Below the pieces are notes generated by a model, which searched no databases, was not told the DNA's origin, and worked only from the letters and a program-made list of their open reading frames with translations. From NCBI RefSeq assembly GCF_002234675.1, contig NC_019869.2, forward strand, positions 13,755,015 to 13,819,014: DNA of 64,000 nucleotides, in the 5' to 3' direction. This DNA is from Oryzias latipes (taxonomy: Eukaryota > Chordata > Actinopteri > Beloniformes > Adrianichthyidae). The translations under genes were made by a program, and so were the position numbers. Positions within the stretch are counted from its first letter, which is position 1. Every line of letters begins with the position of its first letter. Below, one piece after another: positions 36,556 through 47,751 of the stretch.

Positions 36556-37240
36556 AGGCCCGTACACACCGGGACGAATATTCGCCAGGCGTTATTCGCC
36601 AGCGTTTTTCGCCACGTTTTTTGTGTTCACACCCAGGCGATTTTCGCTGACGATGAGTGGAGTGAACATGCAATTTCATTCCCTGACATTAGATGGCGCT
36701 TAATGTAAAACAGAAATACTCCTGTACACAAGGTGGCGCTGCGCAACTTTACGCTTCTTAAAGTCGCTTTTCACTCAGAAGAAGAGAGCAAGTATTTACG
36801 CGCTTGTCAGAATCAAACAAAGAAAACATGAATATTTCAAGCACCAGTAGCTCCAACTGGTGCTTGGTTCGGGGATATTTTAGAATGTCCGTCATTATTG
36901 CTTCGCGGCTGTGTAGACGCTACTTGGCGTCTATCTTCTTCGCTGGTATGTGTGCTCAGCAAGGCAGTTTTGTGTTTGAGCGCCCCCAAGTTGTGTTTTA
37001 CTGTAACTTCAGAAGCTCCAGACACGTGAGCAAAAGCGCCATTCTCATTGGTCGAGTAGATTTCGACGCGACGCGTCGAAAAAAAAAAACGAACCTGAGG
37101 CGTTTTTTTTTTTTGACGCTTTAACGCCTGGCGTTTTTTCGCGTCGGTGTGCACACTCTCATTGGTGCTCTTTGTTTAGTCACGAGGCGTTAAACGTCGG
37201 CGAAAATCGCCGGCGAAATTCGTCCCGGTGTGAACAGGCC
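36556..37240. mobile_element. TIR element with CpG-rich palindromic interior
   Basis: The ends AGGCCCGTACACACCGGGAC and, inverted, GGCCTGTTCACACCGGGAC form a TIR of about 25 bp. TTAA follows on the right (37241-37244) and CTAA precedes on the left (36552-36555), so a piggyBac-like TTAA target is possible. The interior repeats short words (ATTCGCC, GCGTTTTTT) in both orientations and holds a perfect palindrome at 37061-37081 (10-bp arms, 1-nt centre). Confidence 0.6.
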
Positions 37241-37244
37241 TTAA

Positions 37245-38102
37245 CACACATACACTGCCCTCTAGCAGTTGTTGCTACTTATGTCTTAAAATTCACCCAC
37301 TTGAGGAGAAGTCGCCCCCCTGGCCAAAATATGCACACAAAAAAACATGTTCACTGTGACAGCCTCACAGATTTACAATCAGGTTGATAACTTTGACAAA
37401 AGCACAGAATTTAATGTTTAGCCCTTTAACTGCCCGCTCAACCAAATGGTTGAGCAAACTTTGAGGATTTACCAAAGTTTTTGAGGATTTACCAGAAGGA
37501 CAGATCAGAATTCCCTTTCTTATGACAAAGTTTGCATACCAGTAAACTGATTTGCATCAGCGTCGACGTCATATCAACATTCTGTCGAGGTTTTTAACTG
37601 ACAAATGCGTCCTCATGGCATGTCTCATTGTTGCACCGTTCCTTAGCACAAGGTTTCGGTTACATTTCTCTGAAACCTTCCTTCATATTCCTTTCACAAT
37701 GCCCGCAGGCATGTTGTTCTGTGCCTGAGCTACCTCATCTGGAAAAACCCATGCATTAGTTAGCATGCAATGAGGCCCCACCCATCCCCCGGATTCTCAC
37801 ATTTCCTATGAGTCCACACCTCAGATTCAGCTCCTCTGAACTCACCTGGTGAAACCAAGCTGCTTCATGTCAGCACTAGAGCAGCTCTACACCTCTTAAG
37901 ATAATGTTTTTTACAGGGATTTCCTCGGTCTAGGTAAGGAGTTTGAGTTTTTCCTTTATTCACATAACTCAATGTCTTAAAACAATCATTGTCATGGGGG
38001 ATGAATTGTTTCAGCTGAGCATTAGACAATAATCCATGAAGACAGAAGACAATATAAGATAAAGATCTTTTTTTTTTTCCTTCTGCTTCGTTTTCGTCAA
38101 AC
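37245..38102. other. Intergenic, no gene seen
   Basis: Includes a small palindrome around 'gctcaaccaaatggttgagc' (about 37435-37455) and a duplicated 'gaggatttacca'. No coding or RNA feature is supported. Confidence 0.45.
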
Positions 38103-38110
38103 CACTAGAG

Positions 38111-39233
38111 CAGGGGTCGGGAACCTTTTTGGCCAAGAGAGCCATAAATGCCACATATTTTGAAATGTAATTTCGAAAGAGCCATACAATAATGTAGTGT
38201 CCCTTCCCCACACTGAGGCACGGAGACTTAACCTCTTTTAAAGTTCTTTATTCCGATTACTGCAGACCGCAACAAACGTCGTACAATTAATTCAGCAACT
38301 CCTGAATCTCTCCCGCCGAGACGAGAGCGCTTCTCCCAACTTTATATTCCCCTGCTCCCGCTGCAGCCCTCCCATTTCCCTGATTCGGCCCACAGCTGAA
38401 CCCCATTGGTCCAAACTACCTAACAACAGGCTGAGCGACAGAACTGAGGGCCAATCAGATCTCTGCTTGACGCGTTCAATGAACTCCAGAACTTTTAACG
38501 CGGCCCAACAGCCATCCAACTCAGTCCGCGACAATTTGTTTAAAACTAAATATACAAATGAATGTGTGCATTTGATTTAATTTCAACATTTTTAAAGTAC
38601 AATAAGTCTGTGGATTCTTTTTTAATAACATTGTTATGCTGTTGCTAATAAATGATGAGTATTTCTAGTGGTAGTTTTGCTGATGGTCTAGTCTGGTTGA
38701 TCCGTGGTGAGTTTCTGCTTCATGCAGGCGTTGAGACTTTAAACGTGATCGTAGGTCTGAATGTTCTGTAGATGTGAGACAGACTGCTCACATGCAGACA
38801 TGGAGCAAAACACACACTCACACGCTGCAGTGGATGACAGGCAGCGGGTTTTACGTTTTTATAATCCCTGCGCGATTCACCTGCTGTCCCCACAACCCCT
38901 CACCCCCACCCTCTGCTTTCTCCCTCACACATCCCGTCCCCGCATCTGCGCGCTCTTTCTCAGAGACGGGAGCGCGCAGTTTTAGGCACGTCAATTCACA
39001 AGTTTCCAGCTGGTACAAACTCTGTGAAATAATAGATAATAGTAACTGATAGCGCTGGCGCAGATTTCTCTCTCTAAGCACCGCTACTACTGCGCGCCTC
39101 TGGCATCGCATAGCGCCCGAGAAGGACTGGTCTAATGAAAAAAAAAAACTATAATTAAAGATTTGTCTGCGAGCCACATGTGACCATCAAAAGAGCCATA
39201 TATGGCTCGCGAGCCATGGGTTCCCGACCCCTG
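38111..39233. mobile_element. hAT-type non-autonomous DNA transposon
   Basis: The 15-bp terminal inverted repeat CAGGGGTCGGGAACC (38111-38125, inverted at 39219-39233) is flanked by the exact 8-bp duplication CACTAGAG (38103-38110 and 39234-39241), the hAT hallmark. Subterminal GAGCCATA words occur at both ends. No hAT transposase frame remains. The element itself contains an inserted LTR at about 38191-38530. Confidence 0.9.
38191..38533 (-). repeat. Solo LTR nested in the hAT element
   Basis: On the minus strand this 340-bp block has, in order, a CCAAT box (plus 38404-38408 as attgg), a TATA-like GAATATAAAG (about 38340-38350), and an AATAAA signal (about 38250-38256), before ending in GACACTACA. 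It begins TGTCGCGG. This is a compact U3-R-U5 layout. ACAAT occurs on both sides (38186-38190 and 38531-38535), suggesting a 5-bp duplication, though the TG..CA ends and the ACAAT copies do not line up exactly. No internal retrotransposon sequence is attached. Confidence 0.6.
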
Positions 39234-39241
39234 CACTAGAG

Positions 39242-41936
39242 GATTGCTTTAAGGATATTTAAATTTAGCTCCAGTGAAAGAATTAGGTTGCAGCTGTTGG
39301 CAGTTTTATTGAGGCTGCTTGTTCGTCTTGTGCTTTACTCCTGATGGTTGGTTGAAAAGATAAGATTTAAACTTAAAAGTTTAAAACATTTTATACAAAT
39401 ATACAAAGCTGAACTACAAGGCAAAACAGCCTTAATTACAGCTGCACAGAAGAAACTCAAGCCTTTCTTTTACTATCACCAACTTGAGAATTTCAACTAG
39501 TTGAACCTGCAGAGCAGGTTATGATCATCAAACGTACCTTATCAGACCAACATCGAACCGTCTCATGACGAGACCCATGCTTATTAGTTTAGTCAACGTG
39601 CAGTACAGTTTGAGGATTTAGAGGCTTTATTGGCTGCAGACTGAGTTTGGACACTAGTCATGGGTTCAGAAAGTGATGTGTGTTCTCAGGCGACAGCAGA
39701 GACATCAGCTGCTGCCAGCTGGGAAGATCAGGTTACAATTAAGAGCAAATAAAGAAACAAATGCCGTACATCCCCCTCAGAAATTCATTTTTGCTATTTT
39801 CTAGACTGACTATTTTCTAGACTTTCATTAGAATTCACGGTCCAACTTTAATCGGTATAAATGATATGATCACAAAGTGGTTTTGTGTTCTGCAATGTAT
39901 TAAGCCTTTATGCGTATAAAAACGTCTGAGGATTCCCAGAGGTCAAACCATCTTTGAGGCACAAGTCAGACTGTAAGATTAATGCCAGACGCTGCATTAA
40001 AATACAGGTAACAGCCGCAGTGACTGAACGCGCCTGCCGTTAAATAGCCTTAGCTTTGAAATTGAAGGCTTTCATGATGCCAGTAGCTTTTATGCTCAGG
40101 ATTTCTGGAAGAGAGGAAAAAGAGACTGATTTGACAGCTCAAAATGTCCATGGTGATGCTGAAACAGCGACAGAGGGCATTTCTGCATGCAAATACCCAG
40201 GTTTGCATCACACAGAGCTGAAATGAAGTAGTGGGCAGTGGGGCTTCCTCTTTGTCTGAGTGAGAGCATACAAAGTAAGATAACAAATGTGTAGAGGAGT
40301 GCTTTTTTCAATATCGAATATTTTTAATAAACCGCATCCTTCATAAAAATTCACCTTAAAATAATTTATAGATTTTAAAGCTTTCAAAAGGGGGGAAAAA
40401 TAACTCCACGGTTGCTACAGAACTGCCTTTTAACTCATTTTCTATCCCTTTTCAGCAGATCTCTCACATTTTGTATCTATTTATAGAGTGCTATTACATT
40501 TTCCAAAACAGCCTGTGAGATCCTCAAAGGCATCTGCTTGTTCCACCACATTGTTGCTTAAAGCACTGACTAATAGTCGCAAACATTTGCCTGTTCATTT
40601 CCTTTTAAGTTAATATAGGTGTGTCAAACACAGTATATGTAACCTGTATGAACAGAAAAGTCCTGCGATGGACTGGTGACCAATCTACCGTGTACCTCGC
40701 CTTTGCCCAACAGTGTCTGCTATAGGCTCTAGCTTGTTGTAATAGTCATGTGTCCATCAAACGTTTAACATGTTCGACATGAGATCACATGCTCTTATTG
40801 AGGCATGTGATTGGCCAGTTTATAACTTATAGACTCTTATACTGTGGAGCAGCCACAGCTAACTTGTAATGCCTGTTCCAGTACATGTCACAAAGTTCAG
40901 AGTGATCTTTTAAGCCTGTGGAATTTAAATCTGTTATCGGGTTTCATTAAATAAATATGCTGCTCGTTTTCTTATAATTAGCTCTGCTTTTGTCTCTTAC
41001 TACCATAAATAAAGGTTCACGCACTGTAATCATTTCCTTTTGGTGTGCCTTGAATCAGTGGCAGTTTATAAGAGAACTGGACTGAGTGATCCCTCCCTCC
41101 TGGCGTTCCAAACCGGAAGTACCCGCTGGTTACAAGAAACCAAAATCCTATAGTCTTCTATTGAGAAACAAACAGCTAATACTTGTTCTATATGTCAGAA
41201 GAACTATTCTTGCTCTCATACTTTTTTAACATGTTAATTTGTTGTTCAGTTTTTTCACGATATTTATTTCCGTAGTGCGAGTTTGTTAAGTTATAAACTG
41301 GCTGATCAGATGCTTCATTATGAGTAGGTGGTGCCAGCTCCCTCCTAGACCAAACGTTTGAAACATTATACAGATTTGCAGGTTGCTTTCACGTGATAGA
41401 GGTGTTGCCTTCCAAGCTTACTCCTGATCTGCGAGAGTGGTTGCCATAGAAATTTTGACTCAGACTGACTTGGACCATTCACCGCTTACTGACGTTGTCT
41501 GGCACTGACATGGCAGCATCTGTCTTGCAAAAAATGGCGACCGAACTGACTTAATTTGGTTGAAGCCGGAAGTATGCCTGAAGTATTTCTATGGTTAATG
41601 TCACACTCACTCACTGCGGTTCTCAGATAAAGTCATAGTACAGCTTTGGAGACCAAAACTTGTGAAATCTCATCAATAATCTTTCTTGTAAAATGGAGGC
41701 TAATTCAAGTCAGGCGGTTGTACGGTGTGTGTGTTTTTAAATGAAGCTATAGCTGAAATCCCATTTGAAAAAGATTGCAATTATTTCTGAAAATGATCTG
41801 CTTAAAACTCTAATTTTTTTTGTTAAGCATCTTCTTTTTATTATTAAAGTACTTGTATCCTTTGATACATCACATTTATTATATATATGCATTCAGTATT
41901 TTCCTTTTAATTAAGTTCACGTCTTTGGTTTTTCAG
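39242..41936. other. Intergenic upstream of the connexin gene
   Basis: Contains a fragment of the dispersed fish repeat at about 40660-40745 (cctgcgatggactggtgacc). Otherwise no exon is recognised. A non-coding first exon and promoter of the downstream connexin should lie here or further upstream, but I could not place them. Positions 40000-40260 are balanced in composition. Confidence 0.45.
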
Positions 41937-42024
41937 GTTCAAAACATAAAGAACCCACCCCAGGCAGACTCTAGACCCTTTTCTTTCATTTGCTTGAACT
42001 TCTGTCACCTTCAAGGCAGCAGCC
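41931..42024 (+). promoter_or_regulatory. Probable 5' UTR and splice acceptor of the connexin coding exon
   Basis: A pyrimidine-rich stretch ending TTTTTCAG (AG at 41935-41936) precedes 88 nt of UTR-like sequence and the start context GCAGCCATGA. Connexin genes usually have a separate non-coding first exon, so this acceptor is expected here (family knowledge). The matching donor was not identified. Confidence 0.5.
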
Positions 42025-43070
42025 ATGAACTGGGCTGCCCTACAGGCCCTCCTCAGCGGAGTTAACCAATACTCCACCGCCTTCGGCCGGGTCTGGCTCT
42101 CCATGGTCTTCGTCTTCCGGGTGATGGTGTTTGTCGTGGCGGCTCAGAAGGTGTGGGGGGATGAAAGCAAGGACTTTGTGTGCAACACCCAGCAGCCAGG
42201 CTGTGAGAACGTGTGCTACGACCAGGTCTTCCCCATCTCTCACATCCGCCTGTGGGCCCTGCAGCTCATTTTTGTCACCTGCCCATCACTGATGGTCGTT
42301 GGACATGTGAAGTATCGAGAGAAGAAGAACGCGCAGTCCACTGCCACAAACCAGGGCAAACATCCGTACCAAAACCCAGGAAAGAAACAAGGAGGTCTCT
42401 GGTGGACATACCTGGTAAGAACAAAGAATTTATCAAATCAAATGTTTACTTCCTGTAGATTTACCCGTTAATCAGTATTTACTTCACCTTCGCTGAATAA
42501 AAGAATAGACGGAAGAGATTAGTAACAAGCTGTTTCATCCCTTTAAATGCTCTGAGGTCTGATGAGTCACGACTGAAATGAGTCTATTCATTTCCCTGGA
42601 TGAATTGTTTAACCTGCATTCACCCTCTCCCACAGGTGAGTCTTATCTTCAAAGCAAGCTTCGATGCAGGCTTTCTCTACATCCTCTACTACATCTATGA
42701 CGGCTACGACTTACCTCGCTTGACCAAGTGCTCCCTGGAACCTTGCCCTAACACAGTGGACTGCTACATATCCCGTCCAACAGAGAAAAAGATCTTCACA
42801 CTGTTCATGGTGGTTTCCTCTGCCATCTGCATCTTCATGTGCATCTGTGAGATGACTTACCTCATCTGCAAACGGGGCAAAAGATTTGTTAAACAGAAAG
42901 TATTTGGGAGCGGACGGATGTATCCGATGTCCCACGAAATGGACAAACTGTCACCCTCAAACTCAAACCTCAGATCCAAATCTTCACATAAAATTGATCC
43001 CACAGTCTCAAACCAAAACCTCACCAACATCAAGACTGAGAGAGTCCCAGAGAAAAATGAGGAAAGTTAA
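42025..43070 (+). CDS. Beta-type connexin (gap junction protein, GJB3/4/5 group)
   Basis: Connexins form hexameric hemichannels that dock between cells to make gap junctions. Two exons join in phase 0: 42025-42414 (130 codons) and 42636-43070 (144 residues plus TAA), giving 274 aa. The donor is CTG|gtaaga and the acceptor cacag|GTG; reading on without splicing hits a stop at 42469-42471. The start [14 protein letters not shown] is the typical connexin N-terminus. The first extracellular loop has [12 protein letters not shown] (C-x6-C-x3-C) and the second has [12 protein letters not shown] (C-x4-C-x5-C). Four hydrophobic segments sit at about residues 20-42, 74-95, 130-152 and 187-210. [17 protein letters not shown] and DAGFLYI resemble GJB4 most among human beta connexins. 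The cytoplasmic tail (about 60 residues) is Ser/Asn/Lys-rich. An intron within the coding region is unusual for this family. Exact orthology needs a tree, so I give no symbol. Confidence 0.93.
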
Positions 43071-43789
43071 CCTGAAAAGGACCGAAAGTGTGTGGAACTA
43101 AGGTCTTGGAAGAAAACAAAGAAGTCAGTTACACCTATAGGCTACTTAAGTTATTCGTAGAGATTTCTTTTTGAAATATTAGATAGTAATCAAAACTTAG
43201 ATTACAATGCACGTCTGTAAAATTTCTGTCATTTTTGTATTTGATGTGAGTTGAGAGCCTATCTGGATGTAAAGTTTGCTAGCTGTTTAGTCATTTTGAA
43301 GAATAGAAAGTAAAACTTTGTTTTAATTTCTTTCAAACACACATTCTGCCCTCTGGGAGTAAAAGACGAAAATAAAATATTTCCTATAGAGCAGTTCAGA
43401 TAAGAATCCTTTGAAGTTAGTTTCCTCTTGTTCAAAAAAAAATCACAACTTTCATTTTTGTTTTTGTAATATATTGTACTTAAGGTTTAAAATCATCAAT
43501 ACTTGCTTTATCAGTTATCATCACATCTAAAGAGTAAATGTTTTTAAAAAAAATAGAATATATTTTGATGTGTTTTATTTTGTATTTATTTTTGTAACCT
43601 ATAAAGATGTATCCAAACATAGTGTGTCAATATTTTTGTATTCCACAAATACTTCATAATTATAAAATACCGTAGTATAATTACTATGTTCTTTGTCACC
43701 ACAGAACAAAAAAAATAGTAAATAAACTAAACTAATCCTGACGTTTGGGGCTGTGAAACTACTGAATTGCGCAAGAGAGGAATTTTTAT
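43071..43789 (+). other. Connexin 3' UTR and downstream sequence
   Basis: AT-rich sequence after the stop codon, with an AATAAA signal at 43371-43376 and another near 43722. The first would give a 3' UTR of about 320 nt, the second about 670 nt. An L1-type insertion begins at about 43785. Confidence 0.5.
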
Positions 43790-45030
43790 TTATTTATTTA
43801 TTTTTTATTGAACAATTGCAACACACAGAACAAATATGCACATATAATGTACATTACAATTCTAAATACAGAATAAACGTGTTACATCCTTAGGGAGATT
43901 TTAATTAATAGTAATAATCACAAAATGGAATAAAAATTAAAAATACATAAAGAAAAAAGAAATACACATAGAAAAAAAGAGAAAATGCAAGAGTAAACTT
44001 ATGTCAGTAGTCCAAAAGATTTACAAATGTTTTTTGAGCTTTTATATTTTTTGAAGCGGAAATTAAGTTTAAATATTGCTGCAGTTCCAATTTAAACACA
44101 AAGAAATCAGGTTTTTTTATTGGAAAATTTGCTTTTGTGAATATGAAATTTAGCCATAAATAGCAACATGTTTATACAAAAGAAAGCATCACGGTCTTTG
44201 AGTTCAAAACTATGAAAACCAAATAGTATGTTTTTATAATAAAGTTGTATATCAACAAAAATAGAGTCTGTGATAAATTTGTGAATGTTTTTCCAAAATT
44301 TGTATGTGAATTCACAAGACCAGAATAAATGAGAGCAGGTTTCAGGTTGTTTCTGGCAGAAAGTACAGCTGGTGTTTATGTCAGCATTAAATCTAATTAA
44401 ATAATGTTTTGCTGGATAAAATCTGTGTAGGAGTTTAAAAGACATTTCTTTGATTTTATTTGTTAAGCAGTATTTTTATGGTAAAGACCAGACTTTTTTC
44501 CATTCAATGTTAGAAGGGAAATTAGCCCAATAAAAGGTAGCTAATGGAACAGAAACCAAATGATCTTGGAACAAAGCTCTGATTTTTGAGTTCCTCTGTT
44601 TAGCAGAAGTGAAGCAGAAACTACCCAGAGGAGATTTAAATGCATCAGGAGGATTTAGAGGAGGAGCGCTGTAGAAATCCCTCAATGACATGCAAAGCCC
44701 AGACGGTACGGCATCAAACACTACTGCAAATTTTTGGGGGGTTATTGGTATTTTATACTGCATTGTGAATTCTGAGTGGTTATGTAATAATCCTGGTTCT
44801 TTGAATAATTGATTGAGGAAAATTATACCATTATTAAACCAGTTACTTAAAAACAGAGTTTTGTATTTATAGACAATATTACAGGTATTGCAAATAATAC
44901 AACTCTGTGGAAAAAGTTGTGTTTGCAGATCAGTGCCCAGGCTAAGAGAACCTGTTGATGAAAATTTGACAGTTTCAAAGGGATTTTTGGAATACTGTAG
45001 TTACAGCCTAGCAGGTCTCCTAACTTTCAG
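43785..45030 (-). mobile_element. L1/Tx1-type LINE, 5'-truncated 3' end
   Basis: A minus-strand ORF2 C-terminal region occupies 44107-44763 in one frame, interrupted by a single stop at about 44476-44478. It contains KFAVVFDAVPSG, FYWANFPSNIEWKKVW, and a zinc-knuckle-like CTFCQKQPETCSHLFWSC (near 44320-44370), the hallmark of L1/Tx1-like C-termini. Upstream, GIIFLNQLFKEPG-type sequence is readable to about 44830. The 3' end is an A-rich tail (TTTATTTATTT on the plus strand, about 43788-43808). RT and endonuclease are missing. Its right (5') border is approximate, and no target duplication was found. Confidence 0.75.
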
Positions 45031-45045
45031 GCGCAATAGATGAGT
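45031..45045. repeat. Left target-site duplication of the twin-primed L1
   Basis: GCGCAATAGATGAGT, repeated exactly at 47752-47766. The last T is ambiguous because the poly(T) of the element follows. Confidence 0.9.
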
Positions 45046-45202
45046 TTTTTTTTTTTAACTTTATTGAAGATATACAAGATACAAATTCAAGTCAATTTTA
45101 AGTACACAGACAAAACAAAGAGTAACAAAATGTGCCAGGGGAGCATAAAGAACAAAAGAGAAAAAAAAAAATATAAATAAGAGCAGAAAAAGCAGCAAGT
45201 TG

Positions 45203-45985
45203 CTATTCTGTACATTTAAAAAATTCCAGGGTTTCAAACGTTCTTATAGCTTTGGGGTTGGAAGAATATTTTATTGCTTTGATATATTGGTTTAACTCAA
45301 TCATAAAAAGTTTGAATAAGGGCTTTTTTTCAGAAAATTTGCATTTATGTATGTGGAATTTGGCTAGTATTATCAAAAGGTTAATTAAATAGTATTCCCT
45401 TCTTAGTGAATTATTAACACTATAAAAACCAAATAATACATCCTTGTATACCAAATCAAATTTTTCATAAACTTTACATCGAACGAAGGAGGTGAAGTCT
45501 TTCCAAAAAATTGCTGTTGGGGGGCATTTCCAGAAAAGATGTATAATTGTTTCAGTGTCTAATTTACAGAAGGAGCAGTTTTTATCAATGTCTATGTGGA
45601 GTGAGGATTTGGCTGGGTAGCATCTGTGAAGAAGTTTAAAACAAACATCCCGGGGTTTATTTGAAATAAAATATTTAGAGGACAAAGTCCAAACTTTCTT
45701 CCATTCAATATCTGGGGCAAATTTTCTCCAATAGTGGGTCACATATGGTACAACTGCAATATCTTTCTGAAACAGTGATCTTATTTTTTTATTTCTTGTA
45801 GATGTTCTTGTAAAGCAGGTCTTACCAATATTTGTTTCAAATAAAGAGACTGAATGTGAGGGCAAAGGGTGAACAATACCTTTAAATAACATTATAACGC
45901 CTTTAGGAATAGCATCCATGACTATTGCAAACTCTTTGGGGGTAACTGGAATATTATAAGTGGTCAAAAATTGATTATATGACAT
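45203..45985 (-). pseudogene. L1-type ORF2 C-terminal fragment
   Basis: A 260-residue open frame begins MSYNQFLTTYNIPVTPKEF. It includes FAIVMDAIPKG (about residues 19-29), HYWRKFAPDIEWKKVW (81-96), SSKYFISNKPRDVCFKLLHR (98-117), and a zinc-knuckle-like CSFCKLDTETIIHLFWKC (133-150). It ends KFLKCTE-like at its natural stop. The C-terminal domain of L1-type ORF2 is needed for retrotransposition in known elements. Here it is separated by inversion from its RT, so it is a non-functional part despite the intact frame. Confidence 0.8.
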
Positions 45986-45987
45986 TA

Positions 45988-47141
45988 AACACCCTCCTGA
46001 GTCTCTTCAAATTAACAACAAAATTGAAACAGATCATAAAATTCTTGGCTCATTTTGCTCTGACTTTTACAACAAACTTTACTCTTCTAATTACTCAGAA
46101 ATTAAAACGCGTGAGCTACTAGATTCTATTAAACATTGTAAGATTATCAGTGAAACACATAAAAAACTCTGTGATGCCAGTATAACCTTAGAGGAAGTGC
46201 AAGATGCTATAATGATTCTAAAAAAGAACAAATCTCCCGGTAATGATGGATTGTCAAGTGAATTTTACAAAAACTTTTCAACAGAACTTAGTCCCTTTAT
46301 CCTGGAGACGCTCACTGAAAGTATTAATCTGGGAAAACTACCCCCTACTCTAACACAAGGTGTTATATCACTAATACCCAAACCTAATAAAAATAAACTA
46401 CAAATTGATAACTGGAGACCTATCTCGTTACTTAATAATGACTACAAAATATTAGCTCTAATTTTAGCCAAACGAATTAAACAAACCTTAACATCTATTA
46501 TAGACGAATCCCAATCAGGATTCATGTCTAATAGACACATTACTAATAACATCAGATTAGTTTTGGATTTATTGGATTATTCCGAACTAATAAATGAGAA
46601 TAGTTTTATTCTGTTTTTGGACTTTTATAAAGCCTTTGATTGCCTAGAACATGAATTCATTTATCGATCTCTAGAAAAATTTGGGTTTGGACCATTTTTT
46701 ATAAAAGCTATTAAAACTCTCTACAATAATTCTAACAGTACAATAAAACTTAAATATGGTACGTCTCCAAGATTTCAGGTGGGTAGGGGGGTACGCCAAG
46801 GCTGTCCAGTGAGCCCTTATTTATTCCTGCTAGCAGCACAAATGCTTGCAGCTTTCATCCAGGAAAATAACATCCATGGCATTTCAGTCGCTGATAAATA
46901 CATTCTTATGAGTCAAGTTGCTGACGACCCCACTCTTTTTCTGAAAAATTCAGATCAAATTCCCGTTGTTATCAACCTTATTCATAAATTCTCAGAAGCT
47001 TCTGGCCTTAAACTTAATATAAATAAATGTGAACTTTTACCTATTTCAGAATGCGATCACTCAGTTTTACATGGTATACCTGTAAAATCACAAATTACTT
47101 ATCTTGGAATTATGATTTCTAAAAACACAGAGGATAGATGA
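45988..47141 (+). pseudogene. L1-type ORF2 reverse transcriptase fragment
   Basis: The plus-strand frame is open from about 45990 and has a methionine at 46197. RT landmarks in order: KKNKSPGNDGLSSEFYK (about 46214-46264), LIPKPNKNK and DNWRPISLLNNDYK (46371-46450), DESQSGFMSNRHI (46503-46542), the first catalytic block FLDFYKAFD (46614-46640), RQGCPVSPYLF (46795-46828), and the catalytic box as VADD (about 46918-46929), where F/YADD is expected. A TGA at 47139-47141 replaces a likely Trp codon. The frame then continues (NLNFNPIIEKTKKRF) to about 47390 and is frameshifted beyond. Dead by inversion, nonsense and frameshift. Confidence 0.85.
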
Positions 47142-47751
47142 AACCTAAATTTTAATCCCATAATTGAAAAGACCAAAAAGAGATTTAACCGCTGGCTTCA
47201 GAGAGATATCACTTTAAGAGGAAGAACTTTATTATCCAAAGCTGAAGGAATCTCCAGATTAACATATCCAGCACTTGCCCTCAATGTTAACGCATCCACA
47301 TGTAAAACCGTTGATAAAATGCTTTACAAATTTATTTGGAAAAATAAAACTCACTACATTAAAGATAAAGTGCTTTTGAACACAATATAGACGCAGAGGA
47401 CTTAATGTCTTAGATTTCACCACCTTAAACTACACCTTTAAAATCAATTGGATTAAGAAATTTCTTAGCAACCCAGATTCCTTATGGAATTTTATTCCAA
47501 ACTATATATTTTCTAAACTCGGTGGACTCCCTTTTCTTCTCCAATCTAACTATAACATTCAAAAGTTGCCCATTAAATTAGCAAATTTTCACAAAAAAAA
47601 AGCTTCTGGCCTGGTCTCTAATCTATAAACATTCATTTTCTCCTCACAGCTATTATATCTGGAATAATACTAATATTTTGTACAAAAATAAAATCTTTAT
47701 TCTTCCCTTACTGGTTTCAAAATAATATACTCTATGTAAATCAACTTTTTA

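Larger units (their letters stand above)
45046..47751 (-). mobile_element. L1/Tx1-type LINE with 5' inversion (twin-primed insertion)
   Basis: This is a single insertion bounded by a 15-bp duplication (45031-45045 and 47752-47766). The 3' part lies on the minus strand: poly(A) at the left border (plus-strand T run 45046-45056), 3' UTR, then the ORF2 C-terminus (45203-45985). At about 45987 the orientation flips and the upstream ORF2 part (RT, 45988 to about 47750) lies on the plus strand. The RT segment ends near ILYVNQLF, just where the C-terminal segment begins (the other L1 copy at 44.8 kb reads from NQLF into its C-terminus). This is the classic inverted-5' product of twin priming. Endonuclease and ORF1 are absent. 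Confidence 0.9.
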
